Assembly: GCF_006540305.1 (NCBI RefSeq) | Contig: NZ_BJOR01000001.1 | Span: 3,844,001 to 3,908,000 of the forward strand | Direction of reading: 5' to 3' | DNA from: Streptomyces sp. 6-11-2 | GTDB lineage: Bacteria > Actinomycetota > Actinomycetes > Streptomycetales > Streptomycetaceae | DNA length: 64,000 nt | Part shown: in pieces, positions 8,853 through 18,012 of the stretch | Layout: every line of letters begins with the position of its first letter | How positions within the stretch are numbered: position 1 is the stretch's first letter | Program-made: the position numbers and the translations under genes | The notes under the pieces: generated by a model | Seen by the model: the letters and a program-made list of their open reading frames with translations, nothing else | Told to the model about the DNA's origin: nothing | Databases searched by the model: none

Positions 8853-9018
8853 CTCATCCAGAGGGGCAGAGGGACACGGCCCGATGAAGCCCCGGCAACC
8901 CTCCAGCCGATTCTCGTATCGACTGCTGTGCGAGCACAGCCGATCGTCTTCGCGAGGCTCCCGGCTAGGGAAGGTGCCAAATCCGTCTCACGGCGAGATG
9001 CGTCGTGAGGAAGATGAG
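8853..9018 (+). promoter_or_regulatory. SAM-I (S-box) riboswitch controlling thrC-like operon
   Basis: The hallmark core is present: GAGGGACACGGCCCGATGAA followed by GCCCCGGCAACC, a variable stem-loop with a CTGTGCGAGCACAG hairpin, then GGTGCCAAATCC, and a P1 helix closing CTCATC (8853-8858) with GATGAG (9013-9018). The 3' strand of P1 runs into GAGGAG at 9016-9021, at the start of the purine-rich leader before the ATG at 9039. SAM binding would therefore tend to hide the ribosome-binding region. No terminator hairpin or U-run lies between aptamer and ATG, so translational control is likely. Confidence 0.93.
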
Positions 9019-9038
9019 GAGAAAGGGCCTCGCCTCAC

Positions 9039-10322
9039 ATGGCTGTGCAGACCGTTGTAAGCAGCACCGACTCCACTGTGGACCTCGGCCCCGCCGCGGC
9101 GCTGAGCTGCCGCGAGTGCGGTCACCGCGTCCCCCTGGGCCCGGTCTTCGCGTGCGAGGAGTGTTTCGGCCCGCTGGAGATCGCCTACGACTTCTCGGCC
9201 TACGACACCGAGGAGCTGCGCAAGAGGATCGAAGCGGGCCCCGCGAACATCTGGCGCTACGCGCCGCTGCTGCCCGTCCCCGCGGACGTCGCCGGCAAGC
9301 CGAACCTGAACCCGGGCTGGACCAAGCTCGTCCGGGCCGACCGCCTCGCCCGCGAACTGGGGGTGACCGGCGGGCTGTACGTGAAGGACGACTCCGGCAA
9401 CCCGACGCACTCCTTCAAGGACCGCGTGGTCGCCCAGGCGCTGGAGGCGGCCCGCGCCTTCGGCTTCACCACCCTCTCCTGCTCCTCGACCGGCAACCTG
9501 GCCGGCGCCGTCGGCGCCGCGGCCGCCCGCGCCGGACTGCGCTCCTGCGTGTTCATCCCGCACGACCTGGAGCAGGGCAAGGTCGTGATGGCCGCGATCT
9601 ACGGCGGCGAACTCGTCGGCATCGAGGGCAACTACGACGACGTGAACCGTTTCTGCTCCGAGCTGATCGGCGATCCGGCCGGCGAGGGCTGGGGCTTCGT
9701 CAACGTCAACCTGCGGCCGTACTACGCCGAGGGCTCCAAGACGCTGGCGTACGAGATCTGCGAGCAGCTCGGCTGGCGGCTGCCGGACCAGATCGTGGTC
9801 CCGATCGCCTCGGGCTCCCAGCTCACCAAGGTCGACAAGGGCCTGCGGGAACTGATCGAGCTGGGGCTGGTCGAGGACAAGCCGTACAAGATCTTCGGCG
9901 CCCAGGCCGAGGGCTGCTCGCCGGTGTCCACCGCCTTCAAGGCCGGCCACGACGTCGTGCGGCCGCAGAAGCCGAACACGATCGCCAAGTCCCTGGCCAT
10001 CGGCAACCCGGCCGACGGCCCGTACGTCCTGGACATCGCGCGCCGCACCGGCGGTGCGGTGGAGGACGTGACCGACGAGCAGGTCGTCGACGCCATCAAG
10101 CTGCTGGCGTGGACCGAGGGCATCTTCGCCGAGACGGCGGGCGGTGTGACGGTCGGCGTGACGAAGAAGCTGGTCGAGGACGGTGTCCTCGATCCGACGA
10201 AGACCACCGTCGTCCTCAACACCGGCGACGGGCTGAAGACGCTGGACGCGGTGGCCGGCACCGGCCTGACCGCGACGATCCGTCCGACCCTGGACTCCTT
10301 CCGAGAGGCTGGCCTGGCATGA
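9039..10322 (+). CDS. thrC: Threonine synthase-like PLP enzyme under SAM riboswitch control
   Basis: A 427-residue fold-type II PLP enzyme. An N-terminal zinc ribbon (CREC and CEEC, residues about 24-45) precedes the catalytic domain. The PLP lysine is in NPTHSFKDR. CSSTGNLAG is the phosphate/substrate loop. The C-terminal TGDGLKT is typical of threonine synthases using O-phosphohomoserine. Two facts argue against a plain housekeeping role. It lies behind a SAM-I riboswitch, which signals methionine status, and its stop overlaps the start of a ThiS/MoaD-like carrier. Streptomyces usually carry another thrC in the hom-thrC-thrB locus. It may be a second threonine synthase or a homocysteine-forming enzyme. 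Confidence 0.88.
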   Translation: MAVQTVVSSTDSTVDLGPAAALSCRECGHRVPLGPVFACEECFGPLEIAYDFSAYDTEELRKRIEAGPANIWRYAPLLPVPADVAGKPNLNPGWTKLVRADRLARELGVTGGLYVKDDSGNPTHSFKDRVVAQALEAARAFGFTTLSCSSTGNLAGAVGAAAARAGLRSCVFIPHDLEQGKVVMAAIYGGELVGIEGNYDDVNRFCSELIGDPAGEGWGFVNVNLRPYYAEGSKTLAYEICEQLGWRLPDQIVVPIASGSQLTKVDKGLRELIELGLVEDKPYKIFGAQAEGCSPVSTAFKAGHDVVRPQKPNTIAKSLAIGNPADGPYVLDIARRTGGAVEDVTDEQVVDAIKLLAWTEGIFAETAGGVTVGVTKKLVEDGVLDPTKTTVVLNTGDGLKTLDAVAGTGLTATIRPTLDSFREAGLA

Positions 10323-10594
10323 GCGTGACCGTTCGTATCCCCACCATCCTGCGCACCTACACCGGCGGCCGGGCCGAGGTGAGCGCCGAGGGCGCGACCC
10401 TGTCCGAGGTCATCTCGGACCTGGAGAAGAACCACACGGGCATCGCGGCACGGGTCCTGGACGACCAGGGCAAGCTGCGCCGCTTCGTCAACGTGTACGT
10501 CAACGACGACGACGTCCGGTTCGAGCAGGGCCTCGAGACGGCCACCCCGGACGGCGTGGGCGTCTCGATCATCCCGGCGGTCGCCGGCGGCTGA
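10319..10594 (+). CDS. MoaD/ThiS-family sulfur carrier protein with C-terminal GG
   Basis: A 91-residue ubiquitin-like protein whose ATG overlaps the stop of the thrC-like gene (ATGA). The beta-grasp pattern (VTVRIPTILRTYTGG, LDDQGKLRRFVNVYVNDDD, VSIIPAVAGG) is complete. It ends exactly in Gly-Gly, the residue pair that is adenylated and thiocarboxylated in MoaD, ThiS and CysO. CysO serves a PLP enzyme of the same fold (CysM) in mycobacteria, so a carrier-PLP enzyme pair is plausible here. It is too far from mo or thi genes to assign to molybdopterin or thiamine synthesis. A strong terminator follows. Confidence 0.9.
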   Translation: MSVTVRIPTILRTYTGGRAEVSAEGATLSEVISDLEKNHTGIAARVLDDQGKLRRFVNVYVNDDDVRFEQGLETATPDGVGVSIIPAVAGG

Positions 10595-10633
10595 TCATTA
10601 CCTTCGGTAATCCTGGTCACGCAGAGTTCATCG

Positions 10634-10670
10634 AATTGCCCCCTCCGTGAGAGAAGCGGAGGGGGCAATT
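10634..10670. terminator. Terminator after the thrC-like/sulfur carrier operon
   Basis: A perfect 14-bp stem (AATTGCCCCCTCCG with CGGAGGGGGCAATT) with a 9-base loop lies 39 bp past the carrier stop. The arms begin and end with A/T, so it could work on both strands. Confidence 0.85.
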
Positions 10671-11024
10671 CTGTGTGGTTGAGCACGGTAGAGTTGGGGA
10701 ACGCGCCCCCGAACTCCGAATCCGGGGCCATGGATTCCTGCCGCGGGCCCGGCAAGAAGTAGCCAAAGTCTGCGGGCTTTCTGCGGCATTTGCCTTGTTT
10801 GTGGGGCCCGACTTGCCCTGAATTCACGTGAATTCTCCCTATATTCCGGACCGCGTACGTCCAGATTTCTCGTCCGATTGACCTGTTGCAGACGGCAGTT
10901 GGACAGATACATTCAGCCGCGGTCGACGCGTTCCGGCGCACGCCCCCGATCCACGGGGGGTGAGGTCTGACCCGGATCCGCGAAGTGTGGATCTGTGCAA
11001 GGGCCAGTAATAGGGGAGTTAGGC
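10671..11024 (+). promoter_or_regulatory. Long leader/promoter region of cold-shock gene
   Basis: No gene fits these 354 bases. They hold a perfect 16-bp palindrome GAATTCACGTGAATTC (10820-10835), an AT-rich TATATT (10840-10845), and a TTGACC (10878-10883) that could be a -35 box with a poorly spaced ACAGAT. The ribosome-binding site GGGGAG (11013-11018) precedes the cold-shock ATG. A long leader is common for cold-shock genes. The promoter assignment is tentative. Confidence 0.4.
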
Positions 11025-11228
11025 ATGGCTCAGGGCACCGTCAAGTGGTTCAACGCGGAGAAGGGGTACGGCTTCATCGCGGTCGACGGTGGTGCGGACG
11101 TCTTCGTCCACTACAGCGCGATCCAGATGGACGGCTACCGCTCGCTGGAAGAGGGCCAGCGGGTCGAGTTCGAGATCTCGCAGGGCCAGAAGGGTCCGCA
11201 GGCCGACATGGTCCGCGTCACGGCCTGA
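11025..11228 (+). CDS. Cold-shock protein (CspA family)
   Basis: A 67-residue single cold-shock domain that binds single-stranded RNA and DNA. Both RNA-binding motifs are present: [12 protein letters not shown] (RNP1) and DVFVHYSAI (RNP2). The length is normal for CspA. GGGGAG lies seven bases before the ATG. A G+C-rich terminator hairpin follows at 11263-11301. It stands alone between the thrC-like operon and groEL, as in other Streptomyces. Confidence 0.95.
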   Translation: MAQGTVKWFNAEKGYGFIAVDGGADVFVHYSAIQMDGYRSLEEGQRVEFEISQGQKGPQADMVRVTA

Positions 11229-11262
11229 ATCGCGCGACCACCGCAAGCGACGTTCTTCTACG

Positions 11263-11301
11263 GAAGGGCCCGCACCTCCGCTGCCGGGGTGCGGGCCCTT
11301 C
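11263..11301. terminator. Terminator after cold-shock gene
   Basis: A 14-bp stem GAAGGGCCCGCACC / GGTGCGGGCCCTTC with an 11-base loop, 34 bases past the stop. Confidence 0.8.
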
Positions 11302-11423
11302 GCTGTGCCCGCGCGCCGTCCCGTCCGGAGCTCGGCACGCCCGTGTCCGTGCACCGCGCGCTCGCACGGCCCGGCATGCCCGTGTTCGCGTCCGGCTGAG
11401 TCCCCGCCGACGCCCCGAAGGCG

Positions 11424-11486
11424 CTTGCACTCGAAGGGGTCGAGTGCTAATCATTGGCGTTAGCACTCTGAAGGTGAGAGTGACAA
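11424..11486. promoter_or_regulatory. Two tandem CIRCE operators (HrcA sites) of groEL
   Basis: Four nonamer half-sites lie at exact 18-bp intervals, each separated by 9 bases: CTTGCACTC (11424-11432), GAGTGCTAA (11442-11450), TTAGCACTC (11460-11468) and GAGTGACAA (11478-11486). Consensus CIRCE is TTAGCACTC-N9-GAGTGCTAA. The outer pairs make two CIRCE elements with two changes each, and the two middle half-sites are perfect. HrcA is the heat-shock repressor that binds CIRCE. The groEL ATG is 123 bp downstream of the last half-site. Confidence 0.9.
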
Positions 11487-11579
11487 CGAAGGACCGGGTC
11501 AGTGAGGCCACGGGCCGGGTGGGGCAAGGAACCTCCGGCCGGGGCCGTCCGTCGCGGGCGCGGGCGCGGTCCGAAGTAA

Positions 11580-13232
<1,653 letters not shown>

Positions 13233-13265
13233 TCCCCTCGAGGATCGGATCCGTCCTTCACGTAC

Positions 13266-13305
13266 CGAGGGCGGCACTCCCTGGAGACAGGGGGTGCCGC
13301 CCTCG
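13266..13305. terminator. Terminator after groEL
   Basis: The stem CGAGGGCGGCACTCCCT (13266-13282) pairs with AGGGGGTGCCGCCCTCG (13289-13305) with one mismatch and a 6-base loop, 33 bases past the stop. Confidence 0.85.
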
Positions 13306-13432
13306 GGCGTGTTCCGGGTCACAGGAGTGGATCGGCGGAATGCCGTGACAGGCGGGGCAGTTGACGCCGGTGCCCGGCGGACGCGTGTGCGCGCCGGCCG
13401 GTACCGACCACGATTCCGAGGAGCCCCCCCAC

Positions 13433-14575
13433 GTGACCTCCACCGCTTCCGAGTCCGCTTCCGAGTCCGCCTCCCGCGCGGCCGGAATCCTCTCCCGCCC
13501 CGTCACTCTGAACGGCCTCACCGTCCCCAACCGGATCGTGATGGCGCCGATGACCCGGATGTTCTCGCCGGGCGGCGTCCCCGGCGAGGATGTGCTGTCG
13601 TACTACGCCCGCCGCGCCGCCGCGGGCGTCGGCCTGATCGTCACCGAGGGCACCTATGTGGGGCACGACTCGGCCGGGCAGAGCGACCGCGTGCCGCGTT
13701 TCCACGGCGAGGAGCAGCTCGCGGGCTGGGCCAAGGTGGCCGAGGCCGTGCACGCGGCGGGCGGCACGATCGTGCCGCAGCTGTGGCACATCGGCATGGT
13801 GCGCCGGCCGGGCCAGCAGCCGTTCCCGGACGCGCCCGCGGTGGGCCCCTCCGGGCTGCGCGTCGGCGAGTCCGAGGTCACCGGCAGGGCGATGACGCGG
13901 ACGGACCTGGACGACGTCATCGGCGCGTTCGCCGAGGCGGCCGCCGCCGCGGAGCGCATCGGTTTCGACGGCGTGGAGCTGCACGGCGCCCACGGCTATC
14001 TGCTCGACCAGTTCCTCTGGGCGGGCACCAACCGCCGTACCGACGCCTATGGCGGCGATCCGGTGGCCCGTACGAAGTTCGCCGCCGAGATCGTGGCCGC
14101 GGTGCGCGAGTCCGTCTCGCCTTCCTTCCCGGTCCTCTTCCGGTACTCGCAGTGGAAGCAGGACGTCTACGACGCCCGCCTGGCCGAGACCCCGGAGGAG
14201 CTGGAGGCGATCCTGTCGCCGCTCGCGGCGGCCGGAGTCGACGTCTTCCACGCCTCCACGCGCCGCTACTGGCTGCCGGAGTTCGAGGGCTCGGACCTCA
14301 ACCTCGCGGGCTGGACGAAGAAGCTGACGGGCAAGCAGGTCATCACCGTCGGCTCGGTGGGTCTGGACGGCGACTTCATCAAGGCGTTCCAGGGCGAGGG
14401 CGCGGAGGTCGGCAGCCTCGACAACCTGCTGGACCGGCTGGAGCGCGACGAGTTCGACCTGGTGGCCGTGGGCCGCGCGCTGCTCCACGACCCCGAGTGG
14501 GCGGCGAAGGTGCTCGGCGGCCGCTTCGATGAGCTGAAGCCGTACGACGCGGCGGCGCTGAAGACGCTGAGCTGA
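13433..14575 (+). CDS. NADH:flavin oxidoreductase / Old Yellow Enzyme family
   Basis: A 380-residue FMN-dependent TIM-barrel oxidoreductase. The GTG at 13433 is chosen because GAGGAG lies nine bases upstream. The residues before LSRPVTLNGLTVPNRIVMAPMTR are a Ser/Ala-rich leader. The FMN site MAPMTRMFSP, PQLWHIGM and the substrate-binding HGAHGYLLDQFLWAGTNRRTD loop fit OYE-like enzymes of the 12-oxophytodienoate reductase type. The C-terminal VGSVG and VAVGRALLHDP are FMN phosphate contacts. The physiological substrate is unknown. It is followed by a divergence-free gap and an efflux gene with its own operator. Confidence 0.9.
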   Translation: MTSTASESASESASRAAGILSRPVTLNGLTVPNRIVMAPMTRMFSPGGVPGEDVLSYYARRAAAGVGLIVTEGTYVGHDSAGQSDRVPRFHGEEQLAGWAKVAEAVHAAGGTIVPQLWHIGMVRRPGQQPFPDAPAVGPSGLRVGESEVTGRAMTRTDLDDVIGAFAEAAAAAERIGFDGVELHGAHGYLLDQFLWAGTNRRTDAYGGDPVARTKFAAEIVAAVRESVSPSFPVLFRYSQWKQDVYDARLAETPEELEAILSPLAAAGVDVFHASTRRYWLPEFEGSDLNLAGWTKKLTGKQVITVGSVGLDGDFIKAFQGEGAEVGSLDNLLDRLERDEFDLVAVGRALLHDPEWAAKVLGGRFDELKPYDAAALKTLS

Positions 14576-14754
14576 GCCGGGCCGGGTCGGGCCCGGGGGC
14601 TCGGACCCGGATGTGGGGGCGGTGGCTGCCGGAGGGCGGGCGCCGCCCCTCTGCCTGCCGGGTCTCCGGCGGGTCTTCGTCCGGCGAGCCTCCGCCTGGT
14701 CTGTCTGTCTGCCTGCCTGGTCTGGTCTGCCGGGTCTTCCTGGCGGGATTTCGC

Positions 14755-14796
14755 TTGCTTAAGTCAATCAATTTCAATTAAAGTTGCCTGAGTCAA
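14755..14796. promoter_or_regulatory. Direct-repeat operator (MarR-type) in front of MFS gene
   Basis: TTGCTTAAGTCAA (14755-14767) and TTGCCTGAGTCAA (14784-14796) are direct repeats, 11 of 13 identical, 29 bp apart, in an unusually A+T-rich 45-bp stretch. Each half is nearly the palindrome TTGACTTAAGTCAA, a form often bound by MarR-family repressors. They lie just upstream of the efflux ATG at 14829. No MarR gene is in the window, so the regulator would act from elsewhere. Confidence 0.55.
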
Positions 14797-14828
14797 GTAC
14801 ACCCGCTCTCCGACGGAGACCTTCCTTC

Positions 14829-16304
14829 ATGTCCGACGCACTCGCCCGGCCCGCCGCGGCCGGGCAATCCGCGCCCCGGCCCAACGCCGTCGTGGCCGTA
14901 CTCGCCTTCGGCGGCATCGTGGTCTCGCTGATGCAGACCCTCGTGATCCCGATCATTCCCGAGCTGCCCCAGCTCCTGCACGCCTCGGCGTCGGACACCG
15001 TCTGGGCCGTCACCGCCACGCTGCTCGCCGCGGCCGTGGCCACCCCGGTCATGGGCCGCCTCGGCGACATGTACGGCAAGCGCCGCATGCTCCTGCTGAG
15101 CCTGGCCATGCTGGTCGCCGGCTCGGTCACGGCCGCGCTGAGCGACTCCCTCACGCCGTTGATCGTCGGCCGCGCCCTGCAGGGCCTCGCCTCCGGTGTC
15201 ATCCCGCTCGGCATCAGCATCATGCGCGACGAACTGCCCGCCGAGCGGCTCGGTTCGGCGACCGCGATGATCAGCGCCTCGCTCGGCGTCGGCGGCGCCC
15301 TCGGGCTGCCCGCCGCCGCGCTGATCGCCGAGAACCTCAACTGGCACATGCTGTTCTGGGTCTCGGCCGGCCTGGGCGTCGTGGCGGCGGTGCTGGTGCT
15401 GGGCTTCGTGCCCGAGTCGGCGGTGCGCACCGGCGGCCGCTTCGACCTTCCCGGCGCGGTCGGCATGGCGGTCGGCCTGGTCTGCCTGCTGCTGGCGATC
15501 TCCAAGGGCGCCGACTGGGGCTGGGGCAGCGGTACGACCCTCGGCCTGTTCGCGGCGGCGGTCGTGGTGCTGGTCGCCTGGGGCCTGTTCGAGCTGCGCG
15601 TCGAGGCGCCCCTGGTGGACCTGCGCACCACGGCCCGCCGTCAGGTGCTGGTGACCAACCTCGCCTCGGTGGCCATCGGCTTCGCGATGTTCTCGATGTC
15701 CCTGGTCATCCCGCAGTTGCTGCAACTGCCCGCGCAGACCGGCTACGGACTCGGCAAGTCGCTGCTGGCCTCCGGCCTGGTCATGGCCCCCTCGGGCCTG
15801 GTGATGATGGCCGTCGCCCCGGTGTCGGCGATCGTCTCGCGGACCAGGGGCCCCAAGGTGACGCTGATGATCGGCGCGCTGATCGTGGCCGGCGGCTACG
15901 GCCTCAACATCGTCCTGATGAGCCAGGTCTGGCACTTCGTCCTGACGTCCTGTGTGATCGGCGCCGGCATCGGCTTCACCTACGGCTCGATGCCCGCGCT
16001 CATCATGAGCGCCGTGCCCGCGTCCGAGACGGGCGCGGCGAACAGCCTCAACACCCTGATGCGCTCGATCGGCACGTCGGTCGCGAGCGCGGTGGCGGGT
16101 GTGGTCCTGGCCCATATGACCACCGCGTTCGGGTCCTACGCGCTGCCCTCCGAGAACGGCTTCCGCACGGTCCTCGCCATCGGCGGCGGCGCCGCCCTGC
16201 TCGGCTTCCTGGTCGCGTCCTTCATCCCGCGCCCGCGCACCGCGGCCCTGGGTGAGCCGTCGGCGTCCGGTGAGCCCGCGCCCGCCGGGGCGAAGGTGCC
16301 GTAG
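14829..16304 (+). CDS. MFS drug-efflux transporter, DHA2 (14-helix) type
   Basis: A 491-residue membrane protein with about 14 hydrophobic segments. Motif A is present as GRLGDMYGKRRMLL after the second helix. Motif B region ALQGLASGVIPLGISIMRD and the motif C-like SLGVGGALGLPAAALIAE mark a proton-driven exporter of the EmrB/QacA group. The start ATG has GGAG ten bases upstream. The C-terminal 30 residues are a Pro/Ala/Ser tail in the cytoplasm. The tandem operator upstream suggests induction by a small ligand. The substrate is unknown. Confidence 0.9.
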   Translation: MSDALARPAAAGQSAPRPNAVVAVLAFGGIVVSLMQTLVIPIIPELPQLLHASASDTVWAVTATLLAAAVATPVMGRLGDMYGKRRMLLLSLAMLVAGSVTAALSDSLTPLIVGRALQGLASGVIPLGISIMRDELPAERLGSATAMISASLGVGGALGLPAAALIAENLNWHMLFWVSAGLGVVAAVLVLGFVPESAVRTGGRFDLPGAVGMAVGLVCLLLAISKGADWGWGSGTTLGLFAAAVVVLVAWGLFELRVEAPLVDLRTTARRQVLVTNLASVAIGFAMFSMSLVIPQLLQLPAQTGYGLGKSLLASGLVMAPSGLVMMAVAPVSAIVSRTRGPKVTLMIGALIVAGGYGLNIVLMSQVWHFVLTSCVIGAGIGFTYGSMPALIMSAVPASETGAANSLNTLMRSIGTSVASAVAGVVLAHMTTAFGSYALPSENGFRTVLAIGGGAALLGFLVASFIPRPRTAALGEPSASGEPAPAGAKVP

Positions 16305-16307
16305 GCC

Positions 16308-16892
16308 CTACGGGTTGCCCATGGGCTCGATGTCGGCCCGTGTGGGATGGCCCCAGATCCGCACCACCTCGTAGTCGGTGAACTCGTGCACGAGCCGGTA
16401 GGCGGGCGCGGCGCGCGGTGCCCGGCGCTGGGCGGCGATGAACAGCTCGGCCTCGCGCCGGTCCCGGCGCGGGGTCCCGCACAACTGCCACTCCCGACCG
16501 TTCCACAGCTCCGGCAGCCATCGCTGCTGGGGCTGCGGCCGGTCCTCGCGGACGCCGTAGCGGGACGGGGCGGTCGCCGCGGGCTCGGCGGCGCGGCGCG
16601 CGTACGAGGCGTACGCCCCGTCGACCTCGGAGCGGCGGGCGGCCCGGCGCCGGGTCTCGCACAGCAGACACAGGTCGGGGGCGCTCTCGTCGACGGGCCC
16701 GTTCGGATGCTCGGCGCAGCGGGTGGCGGGCGCGGCCGTCGTGACGGTCTCGTCCAGCAGGTCGAGAGCGCGCCGGAGATCCGCCTTCATCTCGTGCAGC
16801 CTGGCGTCGGGCGTGTCCGCGGACAGCGCCTCGCCATGCTCCCCGAGCAGACGCAGAGCCCGTCCTAGGGCGGTGAGCTGGGCGTGGTTCAT
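16308..16892 (-). CDS. Hypothetical protein with Cys/His cluster
   Basis: A 194-residue soluble protein of unknown function. The N-terminal 50 residues form amphipathic helices (LTALGRALRLLGEHGEAL, MKADLRRALDLLDETV). The centre has a possible metal site (CAEHPNG, then LCLLCETRRRAARR). The C-terminal half is Arg-rich with an LPELWNGREWQLCGTPRRDR stretch and ends in EVVRIWGHPTRADIEP. It ends three bases after the convergent MFS stop, so the two genes share their 3' boundary. I recognise no family. Confidence 0.75.
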   Translation of the reverse strand: MNHAQLTALGRALRLLGEHGEALSADTPDARLHEMKADLRRALDLLDETVTTAAPATRCAEHPNGPVDESAPDLCLLCETRRRAARRSEVDGAYASYARRAAEPAATAPSRYGVREDRPQPQQRWLPELWNGREWQLCGTPRRDRREAELFIAAQRRAPRAAPAYRLVHEFTDYEVVRIWGHPTRADIEPMGNP

Positions 16893-16980
16893 GGTGTCCT
16901 CCAGCGTAGGACGCCCCGGCCGGTGAGGGAGCCCCCGGCCTGCCCGCTCGTTCCCGCCACCGGTCCCGGGCCCGCCGGCC

Positions 16981-17916
16981 TCAGTCCCCCGCCCGTTCCA
17001 GTGCCGTGCGCAGATGGCCGTCGGACTGTTGCAGGAGGCGGGTCGCCGTGGCGGCGTCGGTGCCGGCGAGGAGGGTGAGGATGGCGGTCTTCACCTCGCC
17101 GTCCGCGGCCGTCAGGGCGCGTTCGATCTCGTCGTCCGCGGCGCCCGTGGCCAGGGCGACGATACGGCGGGAGCGGGCGCGGAGCTTGTCGTTGGAGGCC
17201 CGTACGTCGACCATCAGGTTTCCGTAGGTCTTGCCCAGGCGGATCATCGTGATCGTCGAGAGCATGTTGAGGACCAGTTTCTGCGCCGTGCCGGCCTTCA
17301 GGCGGGTGGATCCGGTGAGGAGTTCGGGGCCGACGACGACCTCGATGCCGTGCTCGGCGGCGGCCGCCAGTGCGCTGTTCGCGTTGCAGGACAGGCCGAT
17401 GGTCAGGGCGCCCAGGGCGCGGGCGTGCTCCACCGCGCCGATGGCGTAGGGGGTGCGGCCGGAGGCGGAGACGCCCACCACCGTGTCGTCCGGCGTGAGA
17501 CCGAGGGCGTCGAGCGCTTCGGCCGCCAGCTCCTTCGAGTCCTCCGCGCCCTCGACCGAGGTCACCATGGCCGGGGGGCCGCCCGCGATCAGCCCGACGA
17601 CCTGGGAGGGGCGCGTGTTGAAGGTCGGTGGGCACTCCGAGGCGTCCAGGACCCCCAGCCGTCCGGCCGTGCCCGCGCCGGCGTAGACCAGCCGGCCGCC
17701 GCGCGCCATCCGCTCCGCCACCGCGTCGATCGCGGCGGCGATCTGCGGCAGCCGCTCGGCCACGGCGGCGGGCACGGTGGTGTCCTCGGCGTTCATCAGC
17801 CGGGCGATCTCCAGCGTCGGCAGCCGGTCGATCTCCGCCAGCTCGGGGCGGAACGCCTCGGTCGTCAGCGACTCCAACTCGGTGCGCAGCTCGCGGTAGT
17901 GGGGCGTGGAGGTCAT
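16981..17916 (-). CDS. murQ: N-acetylmuramic acid 6-phosphate etherase MurQ
   Basis: Cleaves the lactyl ether of MurNAc-6-phosphate to GlcNAc-6-phosphate and D-lactate, recycling cell-wall sugar. It has 311 residues and a SIS domain. It shows VYAGAGTAGRLGVLDASECPP (with the signature GTSGRxxxLDxxE-like block), GLIAGG, EDS, VVGVSASGRTPY and RLKAGTAQKLVLNM. An RpiR-type regulator lies 96 bp upstream on the same strand. The product feeds directly into the NagA reaction encoded 13 kb away. Confidence 0.95.
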   Translation of the reverse strand: MTSTPHYRELRTELESLTTEAFRPELAEIDRLPTLEIARLMNAEDTTVPAAVAERLPQIAAAIDAVAERMARGGRLVYAGAGTAGRLGVLDASECPPTFNTRPSQVVGLIAGGPPAMVTSVEGAEDSKELAAEALDALGLTPDDTVVGVSASGRTPYAIGAVEHARALGALTIGLSCNANSALAAAAEHGIEVVVGPELLTGSTRLKAGTAQKLVLNMLSTITMIRLGKTYGNLMVDVRASNDKLRARSRRIVALATGAADDEIERALTAADGEVKTAILTLLAGTDAATATRLLQQSDGHLRTALERAGD

Positions 17917-18012
17917 GAGGGGGCGGCTCTCTTCGTGCGTCGCGGTACGGCTGACCGTGCGGATCCGGGCTTGTTCGGTTCTCGGCTGCGAGCGTTGCGA
18001 GCGTTGCGAACG

